This document shows positions 7,864 through 16,557 of a DNA stretch of 64,000 bases, piece after piece. The first letter of the stretch is position 1; the number at the start of each line of letters is the position of its first letter. This DNA comes from Desulfonatronovibrio sp. (GTDB taxonomy: Bacteria > Desulfobacterota > Desulfovibrionia > Desulfovibrionales > Desulfonatronovibrionaceae): assembly GCA_003566455.1 (NCBI GenBank), contig PXDF01000063.1, positions 1-64,000 of the forward strand, written 5' to 3'. Below the pieces are notes generated by a model that was not told the origin of the DNA, made no database searches, and was given only the letters and a program-made list of their open reading frames with translations. Both the position numbers and the translations under genes were made by a program.

Positions 7864-8032
7864 GTTTATCCAAACAGTACGGGAAAAATCGCTCAATTTA
7901 GGTAAAAGCTTGTTCACAGGTGAACAGATCACATGCCGGGCGGTTTCACTCTGGTATATAGTCGGCAAATGTTGAGAGCTGAGAATTACAGCCTGGGATC
8001 TCTAGATCAGCTCAGGCTGCTGGTGAGAAAAT

Positions 8033-8824
8033 ATGGTCCTGACCTTTCTGGAAAAGTTTAAGAAGAAACCCCGGGGAAAATTATATCAACTTCCTGAAGG
8101 ATGGCGGGTTTACGCTGTAGGGGACATACATGGCCGGGCTGATCTCCTTGAGAAATTACATCAGATGATTGTCCGTGACTCTGAGGCTGAACCCGTAAAA
8201 AACAATCTGGCAATCTATCTGGGCGATTATCTGGATCGCGGCCCCCTTGTAAAGGAGACTCTGGATCTTTTGATTTCCGGCTTGCCCTCAGGATTCAAGG
8301 CAGAATATCTTCGTGGCAATCATGAAGAGTTTTTTTTCCGCTTCCTGGAGGATCCTGTGATTCTTGAGCTGTGGGCAGTTCTGGGAGGACGGTCCACCCT
8401 CATGAGTTATGGAGTTCGGGTGCCGGGTTCTGGATTATCAGCTGAGCGTGCTCGACAGGTCAGACAGGAGCTTCTGGAAGCCATGCCCAAAAAGCATCTT
8501 GAATTTTTAATGAATCTAAAACCCTTTTATCAATTGGGTGAATATTTTTTTGTTCACGCTGGCATCCGCCCCAGGATCCCTCTTGAAAATCAAAAGCCAG
8601 AGGATTTTTTCTGGATAAGGGATGATTTTCTGGGTTCCACGGACGATCATGGGATTAAAATCGTTCATGGTCACACCATATCGGAGCAGGTTCAGAATTA
8701 TTCAAACCGTATTGGCGTTGACACCGGGGCTTATGCCACTGGAATTCTCAGCTGCGCTGTCCTGGAGAACAGCGGGATCCGTTTTTTATCCACCAAGCAT
8801 GACTCCGGATCAACTAAATTATAA
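8033..8824 (+). CDS. Serine/threonine phosphatase-type metallophosphoesterase
   Basis: 263-residue cytoplasmic enzyme of the PPP-type calcineurin-like phosphoesterase family. The metal-binding signatures appear in order: GDIHGR near residue 30, GDYLDRG near 64, and RGNHEE near 95. Later, VHAGIRP (about 175) and the VHGHT block (about 214) supply the last histidines. This set matches bacterial protein phosphatases (PrpA-like) and diadenosine tetraphosphatases. Substrate cannot be decided from sequence. The start follows a GGTGAG ribosome-binding-like sequence. It is monocistronic, preceded by the palindromic element and about 170 bases without features. Confidence 0.85.
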   Translation: MVLTFLEKFKKKPRGKLYQLPEGWRVYAVGDIHGRADLLEKLHQMIVRDSEAEPVKNNLAIYLGDYLDRGPLVKETLDLLISGLPSGFKAEYLRGNHEEFFFRFLEDPVILELWAVLGGRSTLMSYGVRVPGSGLSAERARQVRQELLEAMPKKHLEFLMNLKPFYQLGEYFFVHAGIRPRIPLENQKPEDFFWIRDDFLGSTDDHGIKIVHGHTISEQVQNYSNRIGVDTGAYATGILSCAVLENSGIRFLSTKHDSGSTKL

Positions 8825-9125
8825 GGCTGACTTTAAGAAACCATGCTTATCCTCGCAAATTAATGATAATTACACTTTGAGAATTACAGTTTCAAAATTG
8901 TTATCATAATTACATAAACAGCCTGTTTTCTGTTAATAATTATGCCAGCCACATATGGGATAATCATTAACTTCCCGAAAAAAATATTAATTTTATTGCA
9001 AGCATCAACCGGGCTGGAATATGTATAAAAGCAATAAATAGAAGAGACGCGGCCGCGGTATTGAACACCTGAAAATGAGTTGATCAGAAGGATTTCCCTG
9101 GATCAGGGGAGCGCAGGAATTGAGT
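8825..9125. other. Intergenic stretch, AT-rich
   Basis: 301 bases between convergent genes. An imperfect inverted repeat is present around 8860-8915 (ATGATAATTAC and its near complement in GTTATCATAATTAC). No coding region, RNA gene or clear terminator with a T-tract was found. Confidence 0.5.
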
Positions 9126-9797
9126 TTAAAAATAAAATCTTTTGCTTTTTTTCCGCTGGATTCTGCCCAGAAAAAAACCTAACAGCGCGGTAAAGCCCAT
9201 GGCTCCGCCGCCGGCCAGAAACCAATAAAGGTTATTTTGGGAACGTAAAGTCTGATTTTCATGTTTAAGCTGTTGAAGCTGTTTTCTGTCCGCGGCCAGA
9301 GCATTGCTGGTTCGTTCCAGTTCAAGCTTTATGCCCTCAATATTGCCTGAGTCCTGCTGCAGGGTCTGGTACCTTTGAAGCAGGTTTTCATGTTCTTCCC
9401 GCATCTGCAGCAATTGGGATTTGAGATCAGAATTTTCCTGATCCAGGACCGCGGCTTTCTGCTCGTTGCTTTTTGCTCTGTCCTGCAGTTCATCTGTTTT
9501 TTTTTCAAGCTGCTGAACAAGCAGGGCTCTTGGTGTTCTCTGCATGACATACTGTTTAAGAACCCAGCCCTCTTTTCCGTCGTGAGTACGTATCTGGAAC
9601 CAGTCCGAGGATTCACCCAGTATATTCAGGGCGGTGCCTGAGGGAAGCATGCTGATTACCCTGTGCTGCAGACTTGGACCGGTACGCATGGTGATTTCGA
9701 ATTCATCCGCGACATATCGCGTCTCAGCCTTGACCCATCCAGTCATGAGCGACAAAGTCAACAGAATCAGGAAAATTATTCTGACAGGCATTTGCAT
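9126..9797 (-). CDS. Secreted SH3-domain protein with coiled coil and C-terminal membrane anchor
   Basis: 223-residue envelope protein. A signal peptide (about residues 1-24, ending near VKA) is followed by a bacterial SH3 domain at about 25-85 (FEITMRTGPSLQHRVISMLPSG, then GEGW-like KEGWVLKQYV). A long coiled coil spans about 90-185, and a single C-terminal helix (about 190-210) with an RRK-type basic end anchors it. This is the layout of the TIGR04211/YgiM family of SH3-and-anchor proteins. Their exact role is not established; the SH3 part is expected to bind peptidoglycan or envelope proteins. It is a single gene with no obvious operon partner. Confidence 0.82.
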   Translation of the reverse strand: MQMPVRIIFLILLTLSLMTGWVKAETRYVADEFEITMRTGPSLQHRVISMLPSGTALNILGESSDWFQIRTHDGKEGWVLKQYVMQRTPRALLVQQLEKKTDELQDRAKSNEQKAAVLDQENSDLKSQLLQMREEHENLLQRYQTLQQDSGNIEGIKLELERTSNALAADRKQLQQLKHENQTLRSQNNLYWFLAGGGAMGFTALLGFFLGRIQRKKSKRFYF

Positions 9798-10115
9798 GAA
9801 CCTTTTGATATATTTTGTTCAATCTTTTATTTTTTATCAAGATTTGTCAACTTAGGCATTCACAGCGCTGATATATTGTTCTGAATCAGGTTTGCCTGTT
9901 GTGTGATTCAGTATTAAGCTTGCCGCTCACGCGGTTGAGTATTTTAATTCTGCATCACGGAATTTATTCACGCCAGTATCAATGGAGTATCATAAGCGTA
10001 TTATGGTTAAGATCCCGCAGTTCTGGCGGGTCTCAGCAAATTGACACTTACTGACTACCGATTGTTTTTTATACGGATTATACCGGCAAATTAAAAACCA
10101 GGAAGGAGCTATTTC
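9798..10115. other. Divergent intergenic region
   Basis: 318 bases between two divergent genes. A TTGACA (10041-10046) on the plus strand lies 70 bases before the LOG-family start, but no convincing -10 element is at the right distance. A small CCCGC/GCGGG hairpin sits near 10014-10030. No coding region seen. Confidence 0.45.
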
Positions 10116-11027
10116 ATGTCCAAAAACACTCAAAAGAAAATATTCCCATCCGCCCATGAAGACGCCGCGGCCTCGCGACGCGCGGTGTCCACCAGGCAAA
10201 CCGAATCCCCTGCCTACCGTCTGGCGTTTTTGGACGATGATTTTATTTTACAGGAAGAATTGCGACCTGTCCGGCTGCAATTGGAACTGCTCAAACCGGA
10301 GCTTTTGATGCAGAAGAATAATATCGAATCAACAGTGGTCATATTCGGCAGCGCCCGTTTTCTGGACAGAAAGACCGCGCAGGAACACCTGGATAGAATT
10401 CAAAAAATGGCTGATAAAAAACCCGGTCCATCCATGGAAATAAGCCTGTCCAAGGCCCGCCGCGCGGTGGCCAGCAGCAGATATTATGAAGAGGCCCGTA
10501 AACTTGCAGCGATTATTTCCAGGCGTTGTCAGACTGGGGACAAGAACACACACGTGATAATCACCGGCGGCGGCCCGGGCATAATGGAGGCGGCCAACAG
10601 AGGAGCGGATGAGACAATGGCCAAGAGTATAGGCTTAAATATTGTCCTGCCGCATGAACAGGCGCCCAATACCTACATAACCCCGGAATTATGCTTTCAG
10701 TTTCACTATTTCGCCATACGCAAGATGCACTTTCTGATCCGGGCCAGAGCTCTGGTTGCTTTTCCAGGTGGATTCGGCACTCTGGACGAACTTTTTGAGG
10801 CCCTTACCCTTATTCAGACTCAAAGAATCAAACCCATGCCGGTGCTGCTGTTCGGCAGGGAATTCTGGCACAGAATAGTCAACTTTGAGGCTTTGGTAGA
10901 GGAGGGAACAATCTCAGCGGATGATCTGAATCTTTTTAACTATGTTGAGACCGCGGAAGAAGCCTGGGAGCATATTGCCAGGTTTAATGATCTTGGCGAA
11001 CCGCTGAAAAATCAGCAGTCCCTTTAA
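10116..11027 (+). CDS. LOG family (TIGR00730-type) nucleotide phosphoribohydrolase-like protein
   Basis: 303-residue cytoplasmic protein with a Rossmann-like fold. GGGPGIMEAANRG at residues 151-163 and PGGFGTLDE at 217-225 are the two hallmark motifs of the lysine-decarboxylase-like (LOG) family. Characterised members cleave cytokinin or other nucleoside monophosphates to release the base. The family was formerly misannotated as lysine decarboxylase. An N-terminal extension of about 70 residues precedes the domain, with a basic, low-complexity first 30 residues. A strong AGGAAGGAG ribosome binding site fixes the ATG. The gene is monocistronic. In vivo substrate is unknown. Confidence 0.85.
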   Translation: MSKNTQKKIFPSAHEDAAASRRAVSTRQTESPAYRLAFLDDDFILQEELRPVRLQLELLKPELLMQKNNIESTVVIFGSARFLDRKTAQEHLDRIQKMADKKPGPSMEISLSKARRAVASSRYYEEARKLAAIISRRCQTGDKNTHVIITGGGPGIMEAANRGADETMAKSIGLNIVLPHEQAPNTYITPELCFQFHYFAIRKMHFLIRARALVAFPGGFGTLDELFEALTLIQTQRIKPMPVLLFGREFWHRIVNFEALVEEGTISADDLNLFNYVETAEEAWEHIARFNDLGEPLKNQQSL

Positions 11028-11054
11028 TGGAGAGGCTTTTTTTAGTCACGTGAC

Positions 11055-12668
11055 TTAAGGGTTCTGGTCCTGGGGTAATCTTTCTGACTGTCTCTTTGCC
11101 TGATCATTTCCAAGGTAATGGCAGATCCTCCAGACGTGATAACTAATCCGGTCAAGCCAGCGCATGGCGTCCAGAAATTCAAGCGCCAGAGATGGTTCCC
11201 ACCTTCCGTCCACTGTCTGGTTAATGATAAGGGGCCGGTCATGTCTTCGCAGCTCAGCAAGCTCTTTTGCTTTTTTTTCAACTCGCGCCGGCCAGTCTCC
11301 ATGTTCGGCCCCCTCTAATCCTGATATGCCCAGCTCCAGCAGTTCTCTGGCAATTGTGACAGCAGGTCTGAGGCTGTCCCTGGAAAGCATCTGCCTGACA
11401 CTCTCTGGAGGATAAAAATGAGTTGTCAGCCTCATTAAATGGTCCAGGGCATGCACCTGATCCACCCTTGTAATGGAAAGAGGTTCCTCCTGGGAACCAG
11501 TAGGAATTCTGGCAAAAAAAGCCTGGGTTTCATCCAGGGCGGCCTGAACTTTGGGCACTGAATACTTGATATTATAATGTCTGTTAATAATAACCGACCT
11601 GAGGCCTTCCAAAAGCACAAGGGCAACTTGATTCAGAACCCGCCTGGTGGTTTCCAGGGCAACAAAGGGAACATTCAGCACAGAATTATCAAGATGACGG
11701 GTCAGAGTGGGTTCTTTATCAGGAAGAAGTCTCTCGATGAACCTGGCAAAGTTTTCAGCAAAGGGCAGAAAAACAGTCACGCCCACAGCGATAAAAAAAG
11801 TGTGAAACGCTGCCAGACTTACAGCTCCCGGGACAAGACCCAGATGCTTCTGCATCAGCTGGATTGCCCACAAAAGAACCGGCAGAAATATTACAGCAAT
11901 AAGCCCGGTGGTCAGGTTAAAAAGCACATGGGCCATTGCGGTTCGTTTAGCCGGAACACTCGCTCCTATGGCGGCCAGGGCGCCAGTCACTGTTGTACCC
12001 ACAGCCGCTCCAATCACCAGGGAAGCAGCCTGATCAAAATTCACGGCACCTGTGTGCAGGGCGGTCAGGGTTGTGGCTACGGCAGCGCTTGAAGACTGCA
12101 TAACCACGGTCATCATTATTCCAATGGACATGGCCAGTAGATGTCCCCATAAGCCAATGGACGGAAGCTGGCCCAGATTGAACAGTCCTGATATTCCCCT
12201 CATTCCTTCCTGCAGAGATTCAATGCCCACAAAAATCAGTCCAAATCCGGCAATGGCCAGTCCAAAGGATTTCCATCTGCCATGAGCCAGCAATTTGAAA
12301 AACGCTCCGATGCCCACAAGGGGCAGGGCGTAAAACCCGACACTTACTTTCAACCCCAGAACAGAAACTATCCAGCCTGTGCCTGTTGTGCCAAAGCTGG
12401 CCCCAAGCACGACACCTACGGCCTGGGGAAAGGTCAGCAGCCCGGCACTGACGAATCCGATAACAGTAACGGTTGTGGCACTGGATGACTGGACCATCAG
12501 CGTGACCAGGCTTCCTGATCCAAAAGCCTTGAGAGGCGTTCCAGTGAATCTCATCAAAGCCCTTTTCAGGGCCTGGCCGGCAAAGGATTTGAGACCGTCT
12601 GTCAGAAGGATCATTCCCAGCACGAACAGTCCAATGCCGCCAAACAGCTTAAAGAACATCGCAACCAT
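11055..12668 (-). CDS. Na/Pi cotransporter family protein with C-terminal PhoU-like domain
   Basis: 537-residue inner-membrane protein of the sodium-dependent phosphate cotransporter (NptA/YjbB) family. The duplicated QSSSA-type motifs are visible: VQSSSATTVTVIGFVSAG near residue 60 and MQSSSAAVATTLTAL near 192. Each lies within a hydrophobic half with about four helices, ending near residue 315. The remaining 200 residues are helical and soluble, the position of a PhoU-like regulatory domain in this family. The product should move phosphate across the membrane, in or out. It begins with MVAMFFKLF; the second Met is an alternative start. It is convergent with the LOG-family gene 27 bases away. 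Confidence 0.88.
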   Translation of the reverse strand: MVAMFFKLFGGIGLFVLGMILLTDGLKSFAGQALKRALMRFTGTPLKAFGSGSLVTLMVQSSSATTVTVIGFVSAGLLTFPQAVGVVLGASFGTTGTGWIVSVLGLKVSVGFYALPLVGIGAFFKLLAHGRWKSFGLAIAGFGLIFVGIESLQEGMRGISGLFNLGQLPSIGLWGHLLAMSIGIMMTVVMQSSSAAVATTLTALHTGAVNFDQAASLVIGAAVGTTVTGALAAIGASVPAKRTAMAHVLFNLTTGLIAVIFLPVLLWAIQLMQKHLGLVPGAVSLAAFHTFFIAVGVTVFLPFAENFARFIERLLPDKEPTLTRHLDNSVLNVPFVALETTRRVLNQVALVLLEGLRSVIINRHYNIKYSVPKVQAALDETQAFFARIPTGSQEEPLSITRVDQVHALDHLMRLTTHFYPPESVRQMLSRDSLRPAVTIARELLELGISGLEGAEHGDWPARVEKKAKELAELRRHDRPLIINQTVDGRWEPSLALEFLDAMRWLDRISYHVWRICHYLGNDQAKRQSERLPQDQNP

Positions 12669-13031
12669 GGTATATTGTTTTGGTGATTACCTGTGCAGGA
12701 AGGTTAATTTTTCTGGCAAAGATCGCCAGTATGTTGGATTTCCCGATAAAATTCCGGCCGATTTTTTTACCTGAGCAAAGCTTCTGCCTGTCCTGGATGA
12801 GCTGATATAAAGGATATATCATTGGGATTCAAGGCCGGCTTTTTAAGGCGATCATGGTCCAATAGCGAAGCTGAAAATTACTTCAATTCTGGAACTGCTT
12901 GTATTAAAAAGTAGCAGCTTCTCAAATGGCAATTCATGGAATGATGTTTTTTGGTCCAGCCATGAAAAGTGATCAGCTTACAGGGGCTGGATTTCCAGCA
13001 AATAATTAATGCCTGGGAGGTATAAGTCAGT
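12669..13031. other. Divergent intergenic region with a palindrome
   Basis: 363 bases between the Na/Pi gene and the CheR-like gene. It contains the perfect 7-base-arm palindrome TGATATA-AAGGA-TATATCA at 12803-12821, a candidate operator. No gene or RNA was recognised in the rest. Confidence 0.5.
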
Positions 13032-13838
13032 ATGACCGCGGGTCTGATTTTTGACCATTTCCTGAAAAAAGTATGCCCGCCACTGGATCTTGACTGGCGC
13101 AAATACAGGCGCGCCAGCCAGCGTAAGGTGCTTGCCCGGATCCAGGAGCTCGGGCTGACCGGTTTTTCCGATTATGTCCGCTATCTGGAAATGAACCAAG
13201 AGGAAGCAGATGCCCTGCCCAATCTTCTTAATGTCACTGTGAGCCGATTTTTTCGGGAAAAAGCCCTCTGGGATTACCTGGGGAGCACTATCCTTCCAGG
13301 AATTTTATGCCGGATTGGGTCGTCCAGGCCTTTGCGCGTGTCAAGCATTGGGTCCTGCAACGGTGAGGAGCCATATTCCATGGCCTTGCTCTGGAAGTCC
13401 ATGCTCCAGCCGGCTTTTCCCGGCCTGGAGTTAATCATAACCGGACTGGAACTGGATCAATCCTGTCTGAAAAGGGCGGCCAAGGGCTTTTATTCCGGCA
13501 AGACACTGCGTGAGGTAGATCCTGGCCTCCTTTCTGCCTGGTTTGTTCGTGAGTCAGGCGGTTATCGCCTGAAAGCAGAAGTTCGCCGGATGGTTCAATT
13601 TAAGAAGTTCGATCTTTTGAAAAATAGACTTCCCCGGGATCAGGACCTGGTTTTCTGCAGATATCTGGTTTTCACCTATTTTCACGGCCAGCGCCGCTTG
13701 AACATGACAAAAAAAATTATATCTGCCCTGAATCAGAAAGGGATACTGGTTCTGGGTCAGAAAGAAGAGCCTGAATTTCCGGAAAAATATCTCCTGACCC
13801 CGGTCAGCCAGGCCTTTAAAGTTTACCAGCCTGAATGA
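13032..13838 (+). CDS. CheR-type SAM-dependent methyltransferase (divergent, orphan)
   Basis: 268-residue protein with the two-part CheR layout: an N-terminal helical domain (FSDYVRYLEMNQEEADALPN, then TVSRFFRE at about 69-76) and a SAM-binding domain with SIGSCNGEEPYS at 105-116. CheR enzymes methylate glutamates of chemoreceptors. Two departures are visible. The acidic TD-x-D segment reads ITGLELDQ (136-143). The usual FCRNVLIYF motif reads FCRYLVFTYF (208-217), replacing Asn by Tyr and adding a residue. No chemotaxis gene is near. It may therefore act on another protein or have lost activity. The start follows GGGAGG by about 7 bases. Confidence 0.75.
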   Translation: MTAGLIFDHFLKKVCPPLDLDWRKYRRASQRKVLARIQELGLTGFSDYVRYLEMNQEEADALPNLLNVTVSRFFREKALWDYLGSTILPGILCRIGSSRPLRVSSIGSCNGEEPYSMALLWKSMLQPAFPGLELIITGLELDQSCLKRAAKGFYSGKTLREVDPGLLSAWFVRESGGYRLKAEVRRMVQFKKFDLLKNRLPRDQDLVFCRYLVFTYFHGQRRLNMTKKIISALNQKGILVLGQKEEPEFPEKYLLTPVSQAFKVYQPE

Positions 13839-13951
13839 ATATAAATAGCTGCCGTATGCTCTACAGCGGTTTATTTGCAATGGCATAAGCATTGCCTGAA
13901 TAAATTCACCTGGCTTGCAGAGAATAAAAGGAAAAATTCAGCTTCTGAAAA

Positions 13952-14350
13952 TTATCGAATAGCTATTCTTTTCCCGAAAAGATTCAAGGTGATAACCAGT
14001 ATTAATGCCACCAGCAGAGCTGCTATGATTATCCCCTTGTCACCGCCGCCCAGTTCATCAGAAAGAGATGCCAGCTGGTGCAGCTGTTTATCGTCCAAAG
14101 TATTCATCCTGTCCATAATCTCTGCCTGGTCAAGACCAAAATCAGCCAGTCTCTGAGCCACCACCTTGTGTTCCAGGGCCTGTCTTAAGGACTCGATCTG
14201 CTGGGCGCGCTCTGAGATTTGCTCGCCAGTGGAAAGACGGCTTTCAATGAGTGAGGCTTCTCCGGTAGAGGGCAGCAGGGCCACAAAAAAGTAAAACGCC
14301 AGGATTAACCTGCAAAGCCTTTTGTCCAGCAGAATTCTCTTAAGTACCAT
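13952..14350 (-). CDS. PA2779-like small envelope protein
   Basis: 132-residue protein with an N-terminal signal or anchor (about residues 10-32) and a second hydrophobic helix at 108-125, followed by a basic end. The middle holds the characteristic KVVAQRLADFGLDQAEIMDRMNTL segment and HQLASLSDELGGGDKG, which match the PA2779 family of uncharacterised proteins. In many genomes that family is next to a PA2778-type cysteine peptidase; no such partner is here. The ATG is supported by GGGAGG with 8-base spacing. Function unknown. It is convergent with the CheR-like gene and separated from it by about 110 bases. Confidence 0.75.
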   Translation of the reverse strand: MVLKRILLDKRLCRLILAFYFFVALLPSTGEASLIESRLSTGEQISERAQQIESLRQALEHKVVAQRLADFGLDQAEIMDRMNTLDDKQLHQLASLSDELGGGDKGIIIAALLVALILVITLNLFGKRIAIR

Positions 14351-14779
14351 TTGATTAACCTCCCATGATTAATTAGTTGTCAGGAAAAAATATTGGATCA
14401 TGACTTGAACAAAGGTTTTTTTTGAGCGTTTATCAGGATAACCTCAGCCGGATTTTTATCTATGTCCGGTACATAATCTCTTTAGAAAATTTTCACGATT
14501 CACTCTTGATTTATGTTTCACTTAAATATTATAAAATATCTGATTATAGACAGTCAAGATTCGGTTTTTGAATAATTCAGGTTGAGATGTAATTTGTGAC
14601 AACTATATGATTAGTTGAGATGAGGTTTGACGTTTAAGGTCAGGGCATGAACTTTTACCGAAACAGGAAGCAAATGCTTAAAAAGACCGTCCTCTTTACT
14701 GTGGGGGGCTTTTTTATGCCAGCAAGGATCAGGCAAGGTTCAAGATCAGTTTAGGATTACGCTAAGGATTGTTTTTTGC
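14351..14779. other. Gene-free stretch before the initiator tRNA
   Basis: About 430 bases, AT-rich. A terminator-like imperfect hairpin lies at about 14675-14715 (AAAAAG ... CTTTTT flanks, imperfect stem). No supportable gene was found; a 35-codon reading frame across it was rejected. Confidence 0.45.
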
Positions 14780-14812
14780 AAAAAAATTGGGTTACGATTT
14801 TAGCCGTAACCC
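14780..14812 (-). terminator. Intrinsic terminator of the initiator tRNA gene
   Basis: On the minus strand GGGTTACG, an 8-base loop and CGTAACCC form a perfect 8-base-pair stem, followed by AATTTTTTT. It lies 12 bases downstream of the tRNA 3' end, so the tRNA appears to be a single-gene transcript. Confidence 0.88.
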
Positions 14813-14823
14813 TTTGATTTTAT

Positions 14824-14900
<77 letters not shown>

Positions 14901-14914
14901 TCAAGCAATTTTTA

Positions 14915-14943
14915 TTTCTAATTACGCTTGTGATTTATGTCAA
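14915..14943 (-). promoter_or_regulatory. Sigma70-type promoter of the initiator tRNA
   Basis: On the minus strand a perfect TTGACA (-35, 14938-14943), a 17-base spacer and TAGAAA (-10, 14915-14920), 14 bases before the tRNA. The spacing and closeness to the mature 5' end fit a stable-RNA promoter. Confidence 0.7.
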
Positions 14944-15070
14944 TGTTTATTTTGCAGGTATTTTGAAGCCAATAAGACACAGGTATCAGCGAAAAAGCTT
15001 GAATCGCTGCCCATTGTGCCAGCTATGAGGGCTCGGGATAACTTGCCTCTCGTATTTAGTGATTCTCTTC

Positions 15071-15778
15071 CTAATCAATGCCCAGATAGGCACTCTGTAT
15101 TTTGGGATTTTCCATGAGTTCTCCTGCCGGGCCTTCCATAATAATTTTGCCTGTTTCCAGGACATAGCCTTTATGAGCTATCTGCAGGGCCATCTGGGCG
15201 TTTTGTTCCACCAGCAGAATAGTGGTTCCGCTGGAATTGATCCGGGTTATGACCTCAAAAATGTTTTCCACCACAATGGGGGCCAGTCCCAATGAGGGCT
15301 CATCCAGCAAAAGGAGTTTTGGTCTGGCCATAAGAGCCCTGGCTATGGCCAGCATCTGCTGTTCCCCCCCGGATAATGTTCCTCCAGCCTGTTTCCTTCT
15401 TTCCTTGAGGATGGGAAAGAGCTCAAAGCAATGTTCCTCATCCATCTTTATTCCTTTTCTGTCTTTCCTGAGATAGGCGCCCATGAGCAAATTTTCATAA
15501 ACAGTGAGCCTTGGAAAAATCATCCTGCCCTCAGGTACCTGAGTAATGCCCATTTTTACAATTGTATCTGTGAGGGCGGTTGTAATATCTTTATCCTGGA
15601 AGAAAATTTTCCCGGTCCTGGGTCTTGTTATGCCGCTTATGCTCATGAGAGTTGTGGATTTGCCGGCTCCGTTGGATCCGATAAGGGTTACGATCTCACC
15701 CAGGTTCACCTCCAGGCTTAACCCTTTAATGGCGTGAATGTTACCGTAATAAGTATGAATGTCCTCCAGTTTAAGCAT
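15071..15778 (-). CDS. livF: Branched-chain amino acid ABC transporter, ATP-binding protein LivF
   Basis: 235-residue ATPase, one of the two different ATP-binding subunits of the leucine/isoleucine/valine importer. Seen: Walker A GSNGAGKST near residue 37, the signature LSGGEQQMLAIARAL, Walker B LLLLDEPSLGLAP and the switch histidine replaced in the usual LivF way (LLVEQN). The ATG at 15778 was chosen because the protein then begins MLKLEDIHTYYGN, as in the family; the frame is open 25 codons further upstream inside livG. It overlaps the livG stop by 8 bases. Last gene of livKHMGF. Confidence 0.94.
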   Translation of the reverse strand: MLKLEDIHTYYGNIHAIKGLSLEVNLGEIVTLIGSNGAGKSTTLMSISGITRPRTGKIFFQDKDITTALTDTIVKMGITQVPEGRMIFPRLTVYENLLMGAYLRKDRKGIKMDEEHCFELFPILKERRKQAGGTLSGGEQQMLAIARALMARPKLLLLDEPSLGLAPIVVENIFEVITRINSSGTTILLVEQNAQMALQIAHKGYVLETGKIIMEGPAGELMENPKIQSAYLGID

Positions 15779-16553
15779 CTGCTGCTCCCCGGCCCAGGTA
15801 TGCCTCAATAACCTTTGGGTTCTCCCGTATCGCCCTGGGTCCCCCCTGAGCAATCATGACACCATGATCAAGAACAACCAGCCTTTTGCAAATGCCCATC
15901 ACCAGTTTCATGTCATGTTCTATGAGAATTACCGTAATTCCCAGGTCGGATATGCTGTGAATAAGCTCCACAAGAGATTTGGTTTCCTTGGGGTTCATTC
16001 CAGCGGCAGGTTCATCCAAAAGAAGCAGACTGGGATCAGTTGCCAGAGACCTGGCAATCTCCAGCTTGCGTTGAAATCCGTATGACAAGCCTCCAGCTGT
16101 TAAAAAAGCGAATTTATCCAGACCAACAAACTTCAGCCAGTTTATGGATTCATCAACAATTCTCTGCTCTTCCTCTTTTTGAGATCTGGTCCGTAAGACA
16201 GCACCGAAAAAATTGGACCTGGTCCTGCAGTGTCTTCCAATGCGCACATTGTCCAGCACTGTAAGGGCAGAAAAAAGACGGACATTCTGAAATGTTCTGG
16301 CTACTCCAAGGTAGGTCATTTTTTCAGGTTTATAGCCGTTGATGCGGATTTTTCTGTTTCCTGTTTCAAAAAGCATATCTCCGCTGGTAGGCTTGAGAAC
16401 CCCTGAAATGCAGTTGAACATGGTGCTTTTGCCTGCGCCGTTGGGACCAATGAGGCCCAGGATTTCGCCTTTGACAACATTGAAGCTGATGTCTGCCAGA
16501 GCCATCAGACCTCCAAAACGCATGTTAATACCTACAATATCCAGGATATTCAT
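15771..16553 (-). CDS. livG: Branched-chain amino acid ABC transporter, ATP-binding protein LivG
   Basis: 260-residue ATPase partner of LivF. Walker A GPNGAGKST near residue 38, signature LSYGFQRKLEIARSLA, Walker B LLLLDEPAAGMNP and the H-loop LIEHDMKLV are present, as is the LivG-specific insertion before the signature. In the family the signature is usually LSYGQQR; here it is GFQR. The ATG at 16553 lies 4 bases after the livM stop; an in-frame TTG at 16571 would overlap livM and add six residues. The C-terminus RENPKVIEAYLG is typical. It powers transport through LivH and LivM. Confidence 0.93.
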   Translation of the reverse strand: MNILDIVGINMRFGGLMALADISFNVVKGEILGLIGPNGAGKSTMFNCISGVLKPTSGDMLFETGNRKIRINGYKPEKMTYLGVARTFQNVRLFSALTVLDNVRIGRHCRTRSNFFGAVLRTRSQKEEEQRIVDESINWLKFVGLDKFAFLTAGGLSYGFQRKLEIARSLATDPSLLLLDEPAAGMNPKETKSLVELIHSISDLGITVILIEHDMKLVMGICKRLVVLDHGVMIAQGGPRAIRENPKVIEAYLGRGAADA

Positions 16554-16557
16554 AGTA

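Noticed and set aside
14647-14754. Plus-strand 35-residue reading frame across a terminator-like hairpin, with a GGTCAGGG upstream
   Set aside because: Low-complexity mix of basic and hydrophobic residues, weak ribosome binding site and no family likeness; not enough support for a gene.
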